Source: Clostridiaceae bacterium (GTDB lineage: Bacteria > Bacillota > Clostridia > Oscillospirales > Acutalibacteraceae). Taken from it: a stretch of DNA of 5,732 nucleotides. Made by a program: the position numbers and the translations under genes. This document shows, piece after piece, positions 1-4,808 of this stretch. The stretch is taken from NCBI GenBank assembly GCA_016297555.1, contig JAEDGK010000115.1:1-5732 (forward strand), in the 5' to 3' direction. The notes under the pieces are model-generated. The model ran no database searches and had not been told where the DNA came from. It saw only the letters and a list, made by a program, of their open reading frames with translations. The stretch's first letter is position 1; each line of letters begins with the position of its first letter.

Positions 1-78
1 TACGGCATTACAAGCGATACCGAAAAGTTTGTTACGGAAATCAGTATTCCGGTTGTCTGTCGTGAGCATTTGCTGTGA
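1..78 (+). CDS. C-terminal end of an unidentified protein (5' truncated)
   Basis: Frame 1 is open from the left edge to a TGA at 76-78 and gives 25 residues containing the stretch FVTEISIPVV, ending in CREHLL. The alternating hydrophobic pattern ending in a Pro-Val pair resembles the final beta strand of GyrI-like/AraC effector-binding domains, which often end in a (E)-x-x-IPV-type strand. That is a weak resemblance based on very few residues, and the piece cannot be named. Because it starts outside the window, coding status rests only on the open frame and a plausible composition. No strong plus-strand terminator follows. The hairpin at 115-144 has its T-tract on the other strand, so the two genes converge on it and it may serve both. 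Confidence 0.45.
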   Translation, partial: YGITSDTEKFVTEISIPVVCREHLL

Positions 79-108
79 AACCGGGAGCAAAAAGTTGCGG
101 AAACACCG

Positions 109-144
109 AAAAAACGCACGAAGGACGCCATAATCCTTCGTGCG
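109..144 (-). terminator. Intrinsic terminator of the 68-aa minus-strand gene
   Basis: CGCACGAAGGA at 115-125 is perfectly complementary to TCCTTCGTGCG at 134-144, giving an 11-bp stem with an 8-base loop. Read on the minus strand, the hairpin is followed at once by six Ts (114-109), the classic Rho-independent layout, 24 bases beyond the stop codon of the small gene. On the plus strand the downstream bases are GAAATTAATT, a poor U-tract, so it is mainly a minus-strand terminator. Confidence 0.88.
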
Positions 145-168
145 GAAATTAATTTGAAAAGACGGCTG

Positions 169-375
169 TTATGATTTAAGGATGGTCGCCTTGTCGGCGT
201 CGCAGGTCCAGCCGACAGTATGCATATCTCCCTGCCGATCCTCTTTTCCGACATGGTAATATGTTTTTCCGTCGCTGCCCTTGGCGCTGTCTCCGAAAAT
301 TGCAAGAGTTACACCGTTTTCAAGCTTTGCAAGATAGAGCGGATGAAGAACTTCGGTTTCTTTATAATAAATCAT
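169..375 (-). CDS. Small protein of unknown function, 68 aa
   Basis: I do not recognise this protein. It reads MIYYKETEVLHPL at the N-terminus and ends in ATILKS. It has no signal peptide or membrane segment, one Cys, and a central Gly/Asp-rich part (GDSAKGSDGKTYYHVGKED), so a small soluble beta-rich cytoplasmic protein is likely. The frame extends three codons upstream to a GTG at 384-382. I chose the ATG at 375-373 because the Shine-Dalgarno AAGGG (390-386) lies 10 bases before it but only 1 base before the GTG. The gene is well supported as real: a near-consensus promoter, a ribosome binding site and an intrinsic terminator all frame it on the same strand. It is monocistronic and divergent from the large secreted-protein gene. 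Function is unknown; its own control elements suggest it is expressed and perhaps regulated. Confidence 0.8.
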   Translation of the reverse strand: MIYYKETEVLHPLYLAKLENGVTLAIFGDSAKGSDGKTYYHVGKEDRQGDMHTVGWTCDADKATILKS

Positions 376-385
376 GACTTGCACA

Positions 386-390
386 CCCTT
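386..390 (-). promoter_or_regulatory. Ribosome binding site that decides the start of the 68-aa gene
   Basis: On the minus strand AAGGG (390-386) precedes ATG 375 by 10 bases. The alternative in-frame GTG at 384 is 1 base from it, too close for initiation, so the ATG start is preferred. Confidence 0.65.
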
Positions 391-395
391 ATATC

Positions 396-519
396 ATGTT
401 AATTATAATAACATAATACACTTGTAATGTTAATTTGTCAAATGAAATTGGTAAATATTTGAAAAATTGTTGAATATGCTGAATATAAAAAGAAATTAAG
501 GGCATTTAATGTTAATTTG
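396..519. repeat. Three copies of ATGTTAATT around the small gene's promoter
   Basis: The 9-mer ATGTTAATT occurs at 396-404, 427-435 and 509-517. The last two belong to a 13-base direct repeat, TAATGTTAATTTG (425-437 and 507-519). Copy 1 lies at the expected transcription start, copy 2 fills most of the spacer between the -35 and -10, and copy 3 is about 70 bases upstream of the -35. Spacings between copies are 31 and 82 bases. This is operator-like placement, but the region is AT-rich, so low-complexity coincidence is possible. Confidence 0.4.
413..441 (-). promoter_or_regulatory. Sigma-A-type promoter of the 68-aa gene
   Basis: Read on the minus strand, a perfect TTGACA (-35, 441-436) is separated by 17 bases from TATTAT (-10, 418-413, five of six consensus bases). 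Transcription would start near 405-407 and give a leader of about 30 bases. This is one of the strongest promoter matches in the window. A second hexamer TATAAT (407-402) lies just downstream but has no good -35 partner. Confidence 0.75.
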
Positions 520-590
520 CCGCCTTTTATAAACTTACACATGCATAGCTCAAAACACAGAAAAACAGCTGCGGACACGAGCATTAATTG

Positions 591-619
591 TTGATTTTAT
601 TAACGTTATAGTTTATAAA
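591..619 (+). promoter_or_regulatory. Possible promoter upstream of a terminator-like structure
   Basis: TTGATT (591-596) and TATAAA (614-619) are separated by exactly 17 bases. Each hexamer differs from consensus at two positions or fewer. In such AT-rich DNA chance matches are common, so support comes mainly from the terminator-like element 35-90 bases downstream. Confidence 0.35.
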
Positions 620-625
620 ACATGT

Positions 626-710
626 TTTAATTTATAACAGAAACACCTTTTGTCGGACTGCTTTCTTCCTGCCTTTTCAAAAAAAGCGCAGCCTTGCTTC
701 CGACTTTTTT
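626..710 (+). ncRNA. Possible short untranslated transcript (about 85 nt)
   Basis: The span from the start predicted by the 591-619 promoter to a run of six Ts at 705-710 could be a small RNA. Its 3' end can fold: GTCGGA (652-657) pairs with TCCGAC (699-704), and CTGC (658-661) pairs with GCAG (688-691), leaving a 7-base bulge and a large loop. T705-710 follows the stem directly, as in an intrinsic terminator. It contains no credible reading frame. An alternative pairing of the A-run (680-685) with the T-run (705-710) would make a weak bidirectional terminator instead. It matches no RNA family I recognise. Confidence 0.25.
652..710 (+). terminator. Terminator-like hairpin plus T-tract in the intergenic region
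   Basis: GTCGGA (652-657) is complementary to TCCGAC (699-704) and is immediately followed by TTTTTT (705-710). An inner CTGC/GCAG pairing may extend the stem. The loop is long, which lowers confidence. No annotated upstream plus-strand gene needs it. Confidence 0.35.
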
Positions 711-768
711 AGTTTGGCGGCAAGAAGCATATTGCAGCAGATTAAGAAAAAAACTCTTTTGGTGTATA

Positions 769-797
769 TTGACAAAAATTTTCCACAGTGATAAGAT
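769..797 (+). promoter_or_regulatory. Sigma-A-type promoter of the large secreted-protein gene
   Basis: A perfect TTGACA (769-774) lies 17 bases before TAAGAT (792-797, four of six consensus bases). Transcription would start near 804, leaving a leader of about 40 bases that includes a short CGGT/ACCG inverted repeat (814-817 and 821-824) just before the ribosome binding site. Confidence 0.65.
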
Positions 798-826
798 AAC
801 TATATAAAATATGCGGTAACACCGTA

Positions 827-833
827 AAGGAGG
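827..833 (+). promoter_or_regulatory. Strong ribosome binding site for the large gene
   Basis: AAGGAGG is a full Shine-Dalgarno match placed 9 bases before ATG 843, fixing that start and implying efficient translation. Confidence 0.85.
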
Positions 834-842
834 AGTATAATA

Positions 843-926
843 ATGAAAAAATCAGTAAGAAGTCTGTTGGTTTTTGCGTTGGTTGCGGTTATGGTCTTTT
901 TGCCGCTGTCGACGGGTGTCGAGGCG
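843..926 (+). other. Signal peptide coding segment (residues 1-28)
   Basis: The N-terminus has basic residues (KK, R6), a hydrophobic core (LLVFALVAVMVFLPL) and a VEA site at 26-28 before Tyr29. There is no lipobox Cys, so it is a type I signal peptide rather than a lipoprotein signal. Confidence 0.85.
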
Positions 927-3900
927 TATCTTCAAGGGATAGAACTGCTGGATGCAGTCTATGAAAGTAATATGCGGCTCTATACTTTCGGAGCGGATGA
1001 AATGGATGTTTCCTATAACGCACAGCCTTCAGATATTGAAGCATTTGCCGCTCTGAATGCGAAAGCGGTCGAAGTGACTGCCGGACTTTCAACGGACAGG
1101 GAAAAAGCCGTAGCAATAAACAGATGGGTAGCCGAAAATGTCTATTACGACTATGATTATTATATCCATCACACAAAGGGCTATCCTTCGTATGCACCTC
1201 ATGTTGTTTTTGAAACCGGAATTGCTGTCTGTGAGGGTTATGCGCGCTTGATGGATGCAATGCTTCGTGCGGCAGGAATCCCTTCGAGGCTGGTATGCGG
1301 ATCTACTTATCAGAATGAAGGAGACTTTGAAAATCGGACAACGAATCATGAGTGGTTAGAAGTATATTTTGACGGGGAATGGAATATGTGTGATCCCACA
1401 TGGGATTCCGCAAACAGATATGAATACGGTCAGAAAGTTAAAGGAGTATATCGTGAAGAGTACTTTGATATGGAAAAGAGAAAATTTTCAATTAGCCATT
1501 TCATAGTAAAGTATGATTCTGATTTGAAAATCGGCGACTTTATTTATACTGTCTCCGTAGATGATTTAGAAATAAAGGACTATTGCGGAGATAAATCCGC
1601 TCTTGAAAATCTTGTTGTTCCGGAAGGAATAACTTCAGTGGGCAGCTCCGCTTTTAAAGATTTCACAGCGCTGAAAAGTGTAAAGCTCCCGTCGACATTT
1701 GAAACTTTTTCTAATTCAGCATTTAGTAATTGTACTGCCCTTGAAACTGTTGAGATAAACGCTCCGATCAAAAAAATCGAATCGGGAGCATTCAACGGAT
1801 GTTCCTCTCTCAGAAGCTTTACATTTTCAGACGGCTTGACGAGCATCGGGGCAGGTGCTTTTCAAGGTTGTGCCTCTCTTGAAAGTGTTGCTCTGCCGGA
1901 ATCTGTGACAGCACTTGATAGTTCAGTTTTCAAGAACTGCACATCTCTCAGAAGCGTTACTTTTTCAGACGGATTAACGAGCATCGGATCAGGCGCTTTT
2001 CAAGGTTGTACCTCTCTTGAAAGTGTTGTTCTGCCGGATTCTGTGACAGCACTTGATCAGACCGTTTTTGAGGACTGCACGGCTTTGAAAACTGTTCACA
2101 TCGGAACGGGAATTACCGAACTTCCGGCTGATTGCTTCCATAATTGTTCTAATCTTGAGACAATAACGGGCGGTGAGAACATTGTCAAAATCGGACAGTA
2201 TTGTTTCAGATATTGCCAAAAATATACCGGTAACGACTTTCTTATGAATCTGAACTATATGGGTGAGTATGCATTGCAAGGCTGCAAAATGGTTAAGAGG
2301 TTCCGCCTTCCGAAACGCTTTGTCAATAATCCCTCAAATTTTGCGAATATGAGCAGTCTTGAAGAGGTTGTAATCTCCGAGGATTGCTGGGATCTTCCCG
2401 ACTACTCGTTCAGTAACTGTCAAAAGCTTAAAAAAATCAATATTCCGGCAAGCATTACTCATTTCGGAAAAGGAGTGTTCGACAATTGTTTAGCTCTTGA
2501 AACCATTACCGTTCCAGACGGCACAAAAGCAATCGGAGATAGAACATTCTACTTCTGTACTTCGCTGAAGTCCGTTTATATTCCTGCTTCCGTCACAGAA
2601 ATCGGTTGGAATGCATTCTTCTATTGTAACGCTCTTTCAACGGTTTACTATTCCGGAACTGAAGAGCAGTGGAACGACATAACAATCAACAGCGGGAACG
2701 GTGCCCTGTCAAAAGCAAACATTGTTTTCGGTCATGAGCACAACTTCAGCAAAACAGTAATTATTGAAGCAACCTGCAGACAAAGCGGACTTGACGAGCT
2801 GATATGTAAAGACTGCGGATTCAAAAAAACAGAAGTTCAGGCTCAGGGCTCTCACAAATACAAAGTGACAGATATCGTTGCACCTACCTGCGAAAGCGAC
2901 GGCTTCACAATCTATACCTGCACCGTTTGCGGCGACACCGTCCAAAAAGATGTCGTTGCGGCAACCGGTCACAGCTATGTCTGGATTACAGACACCGAAG
3001 CCACCTGCGTTGTTGACGGAACAAAACATCAGCACTGCACAAAATGCGGTAAAAATCTTGAAGCGGTCACAATTTCAAAAACCGGGCACACACCGGGCGA
3101 ATGGGTCATTGATAGCGAGGGCTCTTGCACAGTTGACGGAACAAAGCACCGCACCTGCACCGTCTGCGGAGAAACAGTCGAAACGGTGACAACACCGAAG
3201 ACCGGGCACACGCCGGGTGAATGGATCATTGATATTGAGGTTTCCTGCAGTGTTGACGGAAAGAAGCACCGCAACTGCACAGTCTGCGGAGAAACAGTCG
3301 AAACAGTGACAACACCGAAAACCGGGCACACGCCGGGTGAATGGATCATTGATATTGAGGTTTCCTGCAGTGTTGACGGAAAGAAGCACCGCAACTGCAC
3401 AGTCTGCGGAAAAATTATCGAAACGGAGACAACACCAAGGACCGAACACACCCTGGGTGAATGGGTAATTGATTCCTACCCATCTTGTACTGAGCACGGC
3501 AGGGCTCACCGCACCTGCACAGTCTGCGGAGATGTTGCAATTATTGCAATACTACAGAAAACTGAGCACACCCTGGGTGAATGGATCATTGATGTGGAAC
3601 CGACCTGCAGTATCGAAGGTTCTAAGCACAGCATCTGCACCGTGTGCGGTGAAATCACTGAACCGGTTGCAATCCCCACAATCGCGCACACACCGGGCGA
3701 ATGGATCATTGACGCAGAGGTTTCCTGCCAGAATGAAGGAAAGAAGCATCAGATTTGTGCTGTATGCGGAATGACAATCTGTACTGTTACAACGTCAAAA
3801 GTCGGACATTCTCTCGGTGACTGGATTATTGATGCCGTGGCTACATGCACAACTGAAGGAAAGAAGCATCGCTGCTGCACAATGTGCGGTGAAGTCTTAA

Positions 3901-4475
3901 AAACAGTCACCTATCCGAAAACCAAACACACACCGGGCGAATGGATTGTTGACACAGAAGCCACCTGTACCGAAGACGGATCCAGGCACGCGGAATGTAC
4001 GGTATGCGGGCAGACAATCGAAACGCAGATAATCAATGGCGGTCACACATGGTGTGAATGGATAACCGACACAGAAGCTACCTGCTTCTCGGAAGGTTCA
4101 AGGCACAGACAGTGTTCTGTTTGCGGCGAAAGCCAGATGGAAACCGTTTCAAAGCTTTCTCACTTTTTCGGAGAGTGGCAGACTTCAAAAGAACCCACCT
4201 GCACCGAAAACGGCAAGCAGGTGTGCGCATGTACCATTTGCGGTACTGTTCTTTCAACACGCGACATTGAAAAGCTGAATCATGTTGACGCAGACAGTGA
4301 CGGATATTGCGACAACTGTTCTCAGGATCTCAGCTGGGATCCGAGCGAAGGGACTTCCTGCGACCATCTTTGCCATAAGAGCGGTTTTGCCGGCTTTATC
4401 TGGAAAATCGTCAATCTGTTTAACAAGCTTTTCAAGATCAATCAGCATTGCTCTTGCGGAAAGCTTCATTGGTAA
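843..4475 (+). CDS. Secreted transglutaminase-like, leucine-rich-repeat, Cys-rich repeat surface protein (1210 aa)
   Basis: A Sec signal peptide (residues 1-28, likely cut after VEA) makes this exported. Residues about 75-200 form a transglutaminase-like core with nucleophile Cys130 (AVCEGYARLMDA), His169 (TNHEWLEVYF) and Asp184 (MCDPTWD). The triad is complete, so cysteine-dependent acyl transfer or proteolysis is possible. Residues 260-603 are about fifteen 23-residue BspA/LRR_5 repeats of the type x-Ix-x-IG-x-x-AF-x-x-C-x-x-L-x-x-V-x-I-P. A YYSGTEEQW linker follows at 602-610. Residues 633-1146 are 13 Cys/His/Trp repeats, and 1147-1159 is a DxDxDG-CxxC segment. The protein ends in a Cys/His-flanked hydrophobic tail (1173-1210). 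There is no LPXTG motif and no long C-terminal membrane helix. It has its own promoter and Shine-Dalgarno, and a hairpin follows it. By family, such proteins are cell-surface adhesins or host- and polysaccharide-facing factors of gut Firmicutes; the substrate here is unknown. Domain calls are confident, biological role is not. Confidence 0.95.
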   Translation: MKKSVRSLLVFALVAVMVFLPLSTGVEAYLQGIELLDAVYESNMRLYTFGADEMDVSYNAQPSDIEAFAALNAKAVEVTAGLSTDREKAVAINRWVAENVYYDYDYYIHHTKGYPSYAPHVVFETGIAVCEGYARLMDAMLRAAGIPSRLVCGSTYQNEGDFENRTTNHEWLEVYFDGEWNMCDPTWDSANRYEYGQKVKGVYREEYFDMEKRKFSISHFIVKYDSDLKIGDFIYTVSVDDLEIKDYCGDKSALENLVVPEGITSVGSSAFKDFTALKSVKLPSTFETFSNSAFSNCTALETVEINAPIKKIESGAFNGCSSLRSFTFSDGLTSIGAGAFQGCASLESVALPESVTALDSSVFKNCTSLRSVTFSDGLTSIGSGAFQGCTSLESVVLPDSVTALDQTVFEDCTALKTVHIGTGITELPADCFHNCSNLETITGGENIVKIGQYCFRYCQKYTGNDFLMNLNYMGEYALQGCKMVKRFRLPKRFVNNPSNFANMSSLEEVVISEDCWDLPDYSFSNCQKLKKINIPASITHFGKGVFDNCLALETITVPDGTKAIGDRTFYFCTSLKSVYIPASVTEIGWNAFFYCNALSTVYYSGTEEQWNDITINSGNGALSKANIVFGHEHNFSKTVIIEATCRQSGLDELICKDCGFKKTEVQAQGSHKYKVTDIVAPTCESDGFTIYTCTVCGDTVQKDVVAATGHSYVWITDTEATCVVDGTKHQHCTKCGKNLEAVTISKTGHTPGEWVIDSEGSCTVDGTKHRTCTVCGETVETVTTPKTGHTPGEWIIDIEVSCSVDGKKHRNCTVCGETVETVTTPKTGHTPGEWIIDIEVSCSVDGKKHRNCTVCGKIIETETTPRTEHTLGEWVIDSYPSCTEHGRAHRTCTVCGDVAIIAILQKTEHTLGEWIIDVEPTCSIEGSKHSICTVCGEITEPVAIPTIAHTPGEWIIDAEVSCQNEGKKHQICAVCGMTICTVTTSKVGHSLGDWIIDAVATCTTEGKKHRCCTMCGEVLKTVTYPKTKHTPGEWIVDTEATCTEDGSRHAECTVCGQTIETQIINGGHTWCEWITDTEATCFSEGSRHRQCSVCGESQMETVSKLSHFFGEWQTSKEPTCTENGKQVCACTICGTVLSTRDIEKLNHVDADSDGYCDNCSQDLSWDPSEGTSCDHLCHKSGFAGFIWKIVNLFNKLFKINQHCSCGKLHW
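1620..2651 (+). repeat. About 15 BspA-type leucine-rich repeats within the large protein
   Basis: Residues 260-603 show a 23-residue period with the signature SIGxxAFxxCxxLxxVxLP, for example SVGSSAFKDFTALKSVKLP and EIGWNAFFYCNALSTVYY. Repeats 9-11 (about residues 444-512) are degenerate. This is the LRR_5/BspA family, a curved solenoid typical of binding surfaces. At the DNA level, 1803-1919 recurs 138 bases later at 1941-2057 with about 12 differences in 117 by hand count, meaning a two-repeat (46-residue) block was duplicated. Confidence 0.88.
2739..4280 (+). repeat. Thirteen tandem Cys/His/Trp repeats of 38-40 residues
   Basis: Residues 633-1146 split exactly into 13 units, each starting with His: three of 38-39 residues, seven of 40, two of 39, one of 40. 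The consensus is HTPGEW at 1-6, Cys at 14, Gly at 18, His at 21, then C-x-x-CG at 24-28. The cysteine spacing C-x9-C-x2-C is kept in all 13, and 12-13 residues separate the last Cys from the next His. Trp6 is missing from units 1-3. Extra cysteines occur in units 9, 10, 12 and 13. The C-C-C-H pattern is compatible with one zinc per unit or with disulfides; neither is proven. Similar repeats occur in many Clostridia surface proteins. Confidence 0.9.
3171..3410 (+). repeat. Two near-identical 120-bp tandem units (recent duplication)
   Basis: Bases 3171-3290 and 3291-3410 are direct tandem copies differing only at 3185/3305 and 3200/3320. The stretch 3201-3290 is identical to 3321-3410 over all 90 bases. 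The flanking units diverge much more. The duplicated block covers one full Cys-rich unit and keeps the reading frame. Confidence 0.92.
4359..4475 (+). other. C-terminal Cys/His-flanked hydrophobic module (residues 1173-1210)
   Basis: The last 38 residues start CDHLCHKSGF and end CSCGKLHW, with the hydrophobic/amphipathic stretch FIWKIVNLFNKLF between. Cys1173, Cys1177, His1178, Cys1203, Cys1205 and His1209 bracket the helix. From memory, closely similar tails (GFIWKI, then an aromatic/Leu-rich stretch, then CxCGxxH plus an aromatic end) cap many otherwise unrelated large secreted proteins of Ruminococcaceae-like bacteria. This suggests a shared sorting, anchoring or metal-binding function. 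That role is inference. Confidence 0.6.
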
Positions 4476-4533
4476 AACATAATAATAATCAAAGGGGTTG
4501 TCGAACTAAGCCGGCCCACTGAGAAGCAAAAAC

Positions 4534-4568
4534 CAACCGGGCAGCCCGAAAAAAAGGTTGCCCGGTTG
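4534..4568 (+). terminator. Hairpin terminator after the large secreted-protein gene
   Basis: CAACCGGGCA (4534-4543) pairs perfectly with TGCCCGGTTG (4559-4568). GCC/GGT inside extends the stem to about 13 bp (one G-U) with a 9-base loop, CGAAAAAAA. The plus-strand sequence after the stem is CCGCTTTCAT, a weak U-tract. The minus strand has a better one (GGTTTTTG), although no minus-strand gene ends here. It lies 58 bases past the stop codon. It probably acts as a terminator or mRNA 3'-end stabiliser. Confidence 0.65.
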
Positions 4569-4692
4569 CCGCTTTCATAGTATAATTTAATTGCTGAAAA
4601 AACCATATAGAAAGCAGTGAAATTGTGCTATGTATCGAGAGAGAAGTCGAGTAGTTTTGCCGTTATAAATCGAAAAACAATTAGAAACATTT

Positions 4693-4709
4693 AGGATACT
4701 AATTATCCT
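4693..4709. repeat. Inverted repeat AGGATA-N5-TATCCT upstream of the greA promoter
   Basis: AGGATA (4693-4698) and TATCCT (4704-4709) form a perfect 6-bp dyad with a 5-base spacer, ending 9 bases before the -35 of the greA promoter. It could be a regulator-binding site, or, with the following CATTTTT, a weak terminator for read-through. A 6-bp dyad may also be chance. Confidence 0.3.
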
Positions 4710-4718
4710 CATTTTTCC

Positions 4719-4748
4719 TTGACATCTCTCCCCATATTATTATATAAT
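4719..4748 (+). promoter_or_regulatory. Consensus sigma-A promoter of the greA-lysS operon
   Basis: Both hexamers are perfect: TTGACA (4719-4724) and TATAAT (4743-4748), with an 18-base spacer. Transcription would start near 4755 and give a leader of about 50 bases that contains a short GCGC-AAT-GCGC stem (4773-4783) followed by TTTATTT. Strong expression is expected. Confidence 0.85.
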
Positions 4749-4793
4749 ATCTAATCAGCAGAAACTCAGGGCGCGCAATGCGCTTTATTTAAG

Positions 4794-4799
4794 AAAGGA
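4794..4799 (+). promoter_or_regulatory. Ribosome binding site of greA
   Basis: AAAGGA precedes ATG 4809 by 9 bases, supporting that start. Confidence 0.7.
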
Positions 4800-4808
4800 T
4801 GATTTTTA

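Larger units (their letters stand above)
376..842. other. AT-rich divergent intergenic region
   Basis: This 467-base stretch separates the small minus-strand gene from the large secreted-protein gene. It holds the minus-strand promoter and repeated ATGTTAATT boxes (396-519), a candidate promoter at 591-619 followed by a terminator-like structure at 652-710, and the plus-strand promoter (769-797) and ribosome binding site of the large gene. I see no convincing protein-coding frame, tRNA or riboswitch in it. Bases 442-590, apart from the third box, show nothing I can assign. Confidence 0.7.
4476..4808. other. Intergenic region between the secreted-protein gene and greA
   Basis: This 333-base gap contains a 13-bp hairpin (4534-4568), an inverted repeat just upstream of the greA promoter (4693-4709), the promoter itself (4719-4748), and a small GCGC stem in the leader (4773-4783). 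Bases 4570-4690 show no gene, tRNA or recognisable riboswitch. There is no lysine T-box before lysS. Confidence 0.7.

Noticed and set aside
220..402. Plus-strand 60-aa frame opposite the small gene
   Set aside because: It lacks a Shine-Dalgarno and promoter on its strand, while the minus strand has promoter, ribosome binding site and terminator for the 68-aa gene.
3029..3509. Long minus-strand open frames (140 and 144 aa) with internal repeats across the Cys-rich region
   Set aside because: They mirror the 120-bp periodicity of the plus-strand gene. They have no promoter or Shine-Dalgarno of their own and lie fully inside a well-supported gene.
2739..4280. CRISPR array suggested by regular repeats
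   Set aside because: The 120-bp periodic sequence is continuously translated in one frame with conserved Cys codons. There are no short identical repeats separated by unique spacers.
4281..4319. Dockerin or EF-hand domain at the DADSDGYC segment (residues 1147-1159)
   Set aside because: Only one DxDxDG loop followed by CxxC is present. A dockerin needs two such loops with helices, and this segment is common as a spacer in these repeat proteins.
4350..4475. LPXTG sortase signal at the C-terminus of the large protein
   Set aside because: No LPxTG-like pentapeptide, no long hydrophobic helix and no basic tail are present. The end is CSCGKLHW.
4570..4808. T-box or lysine riboswitch upstream of lysS
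   Set aside because: greA intervenes, the leader from the mapped promoter is only about 50 bases, and I see no T-box core sequence or multi-helix structure.
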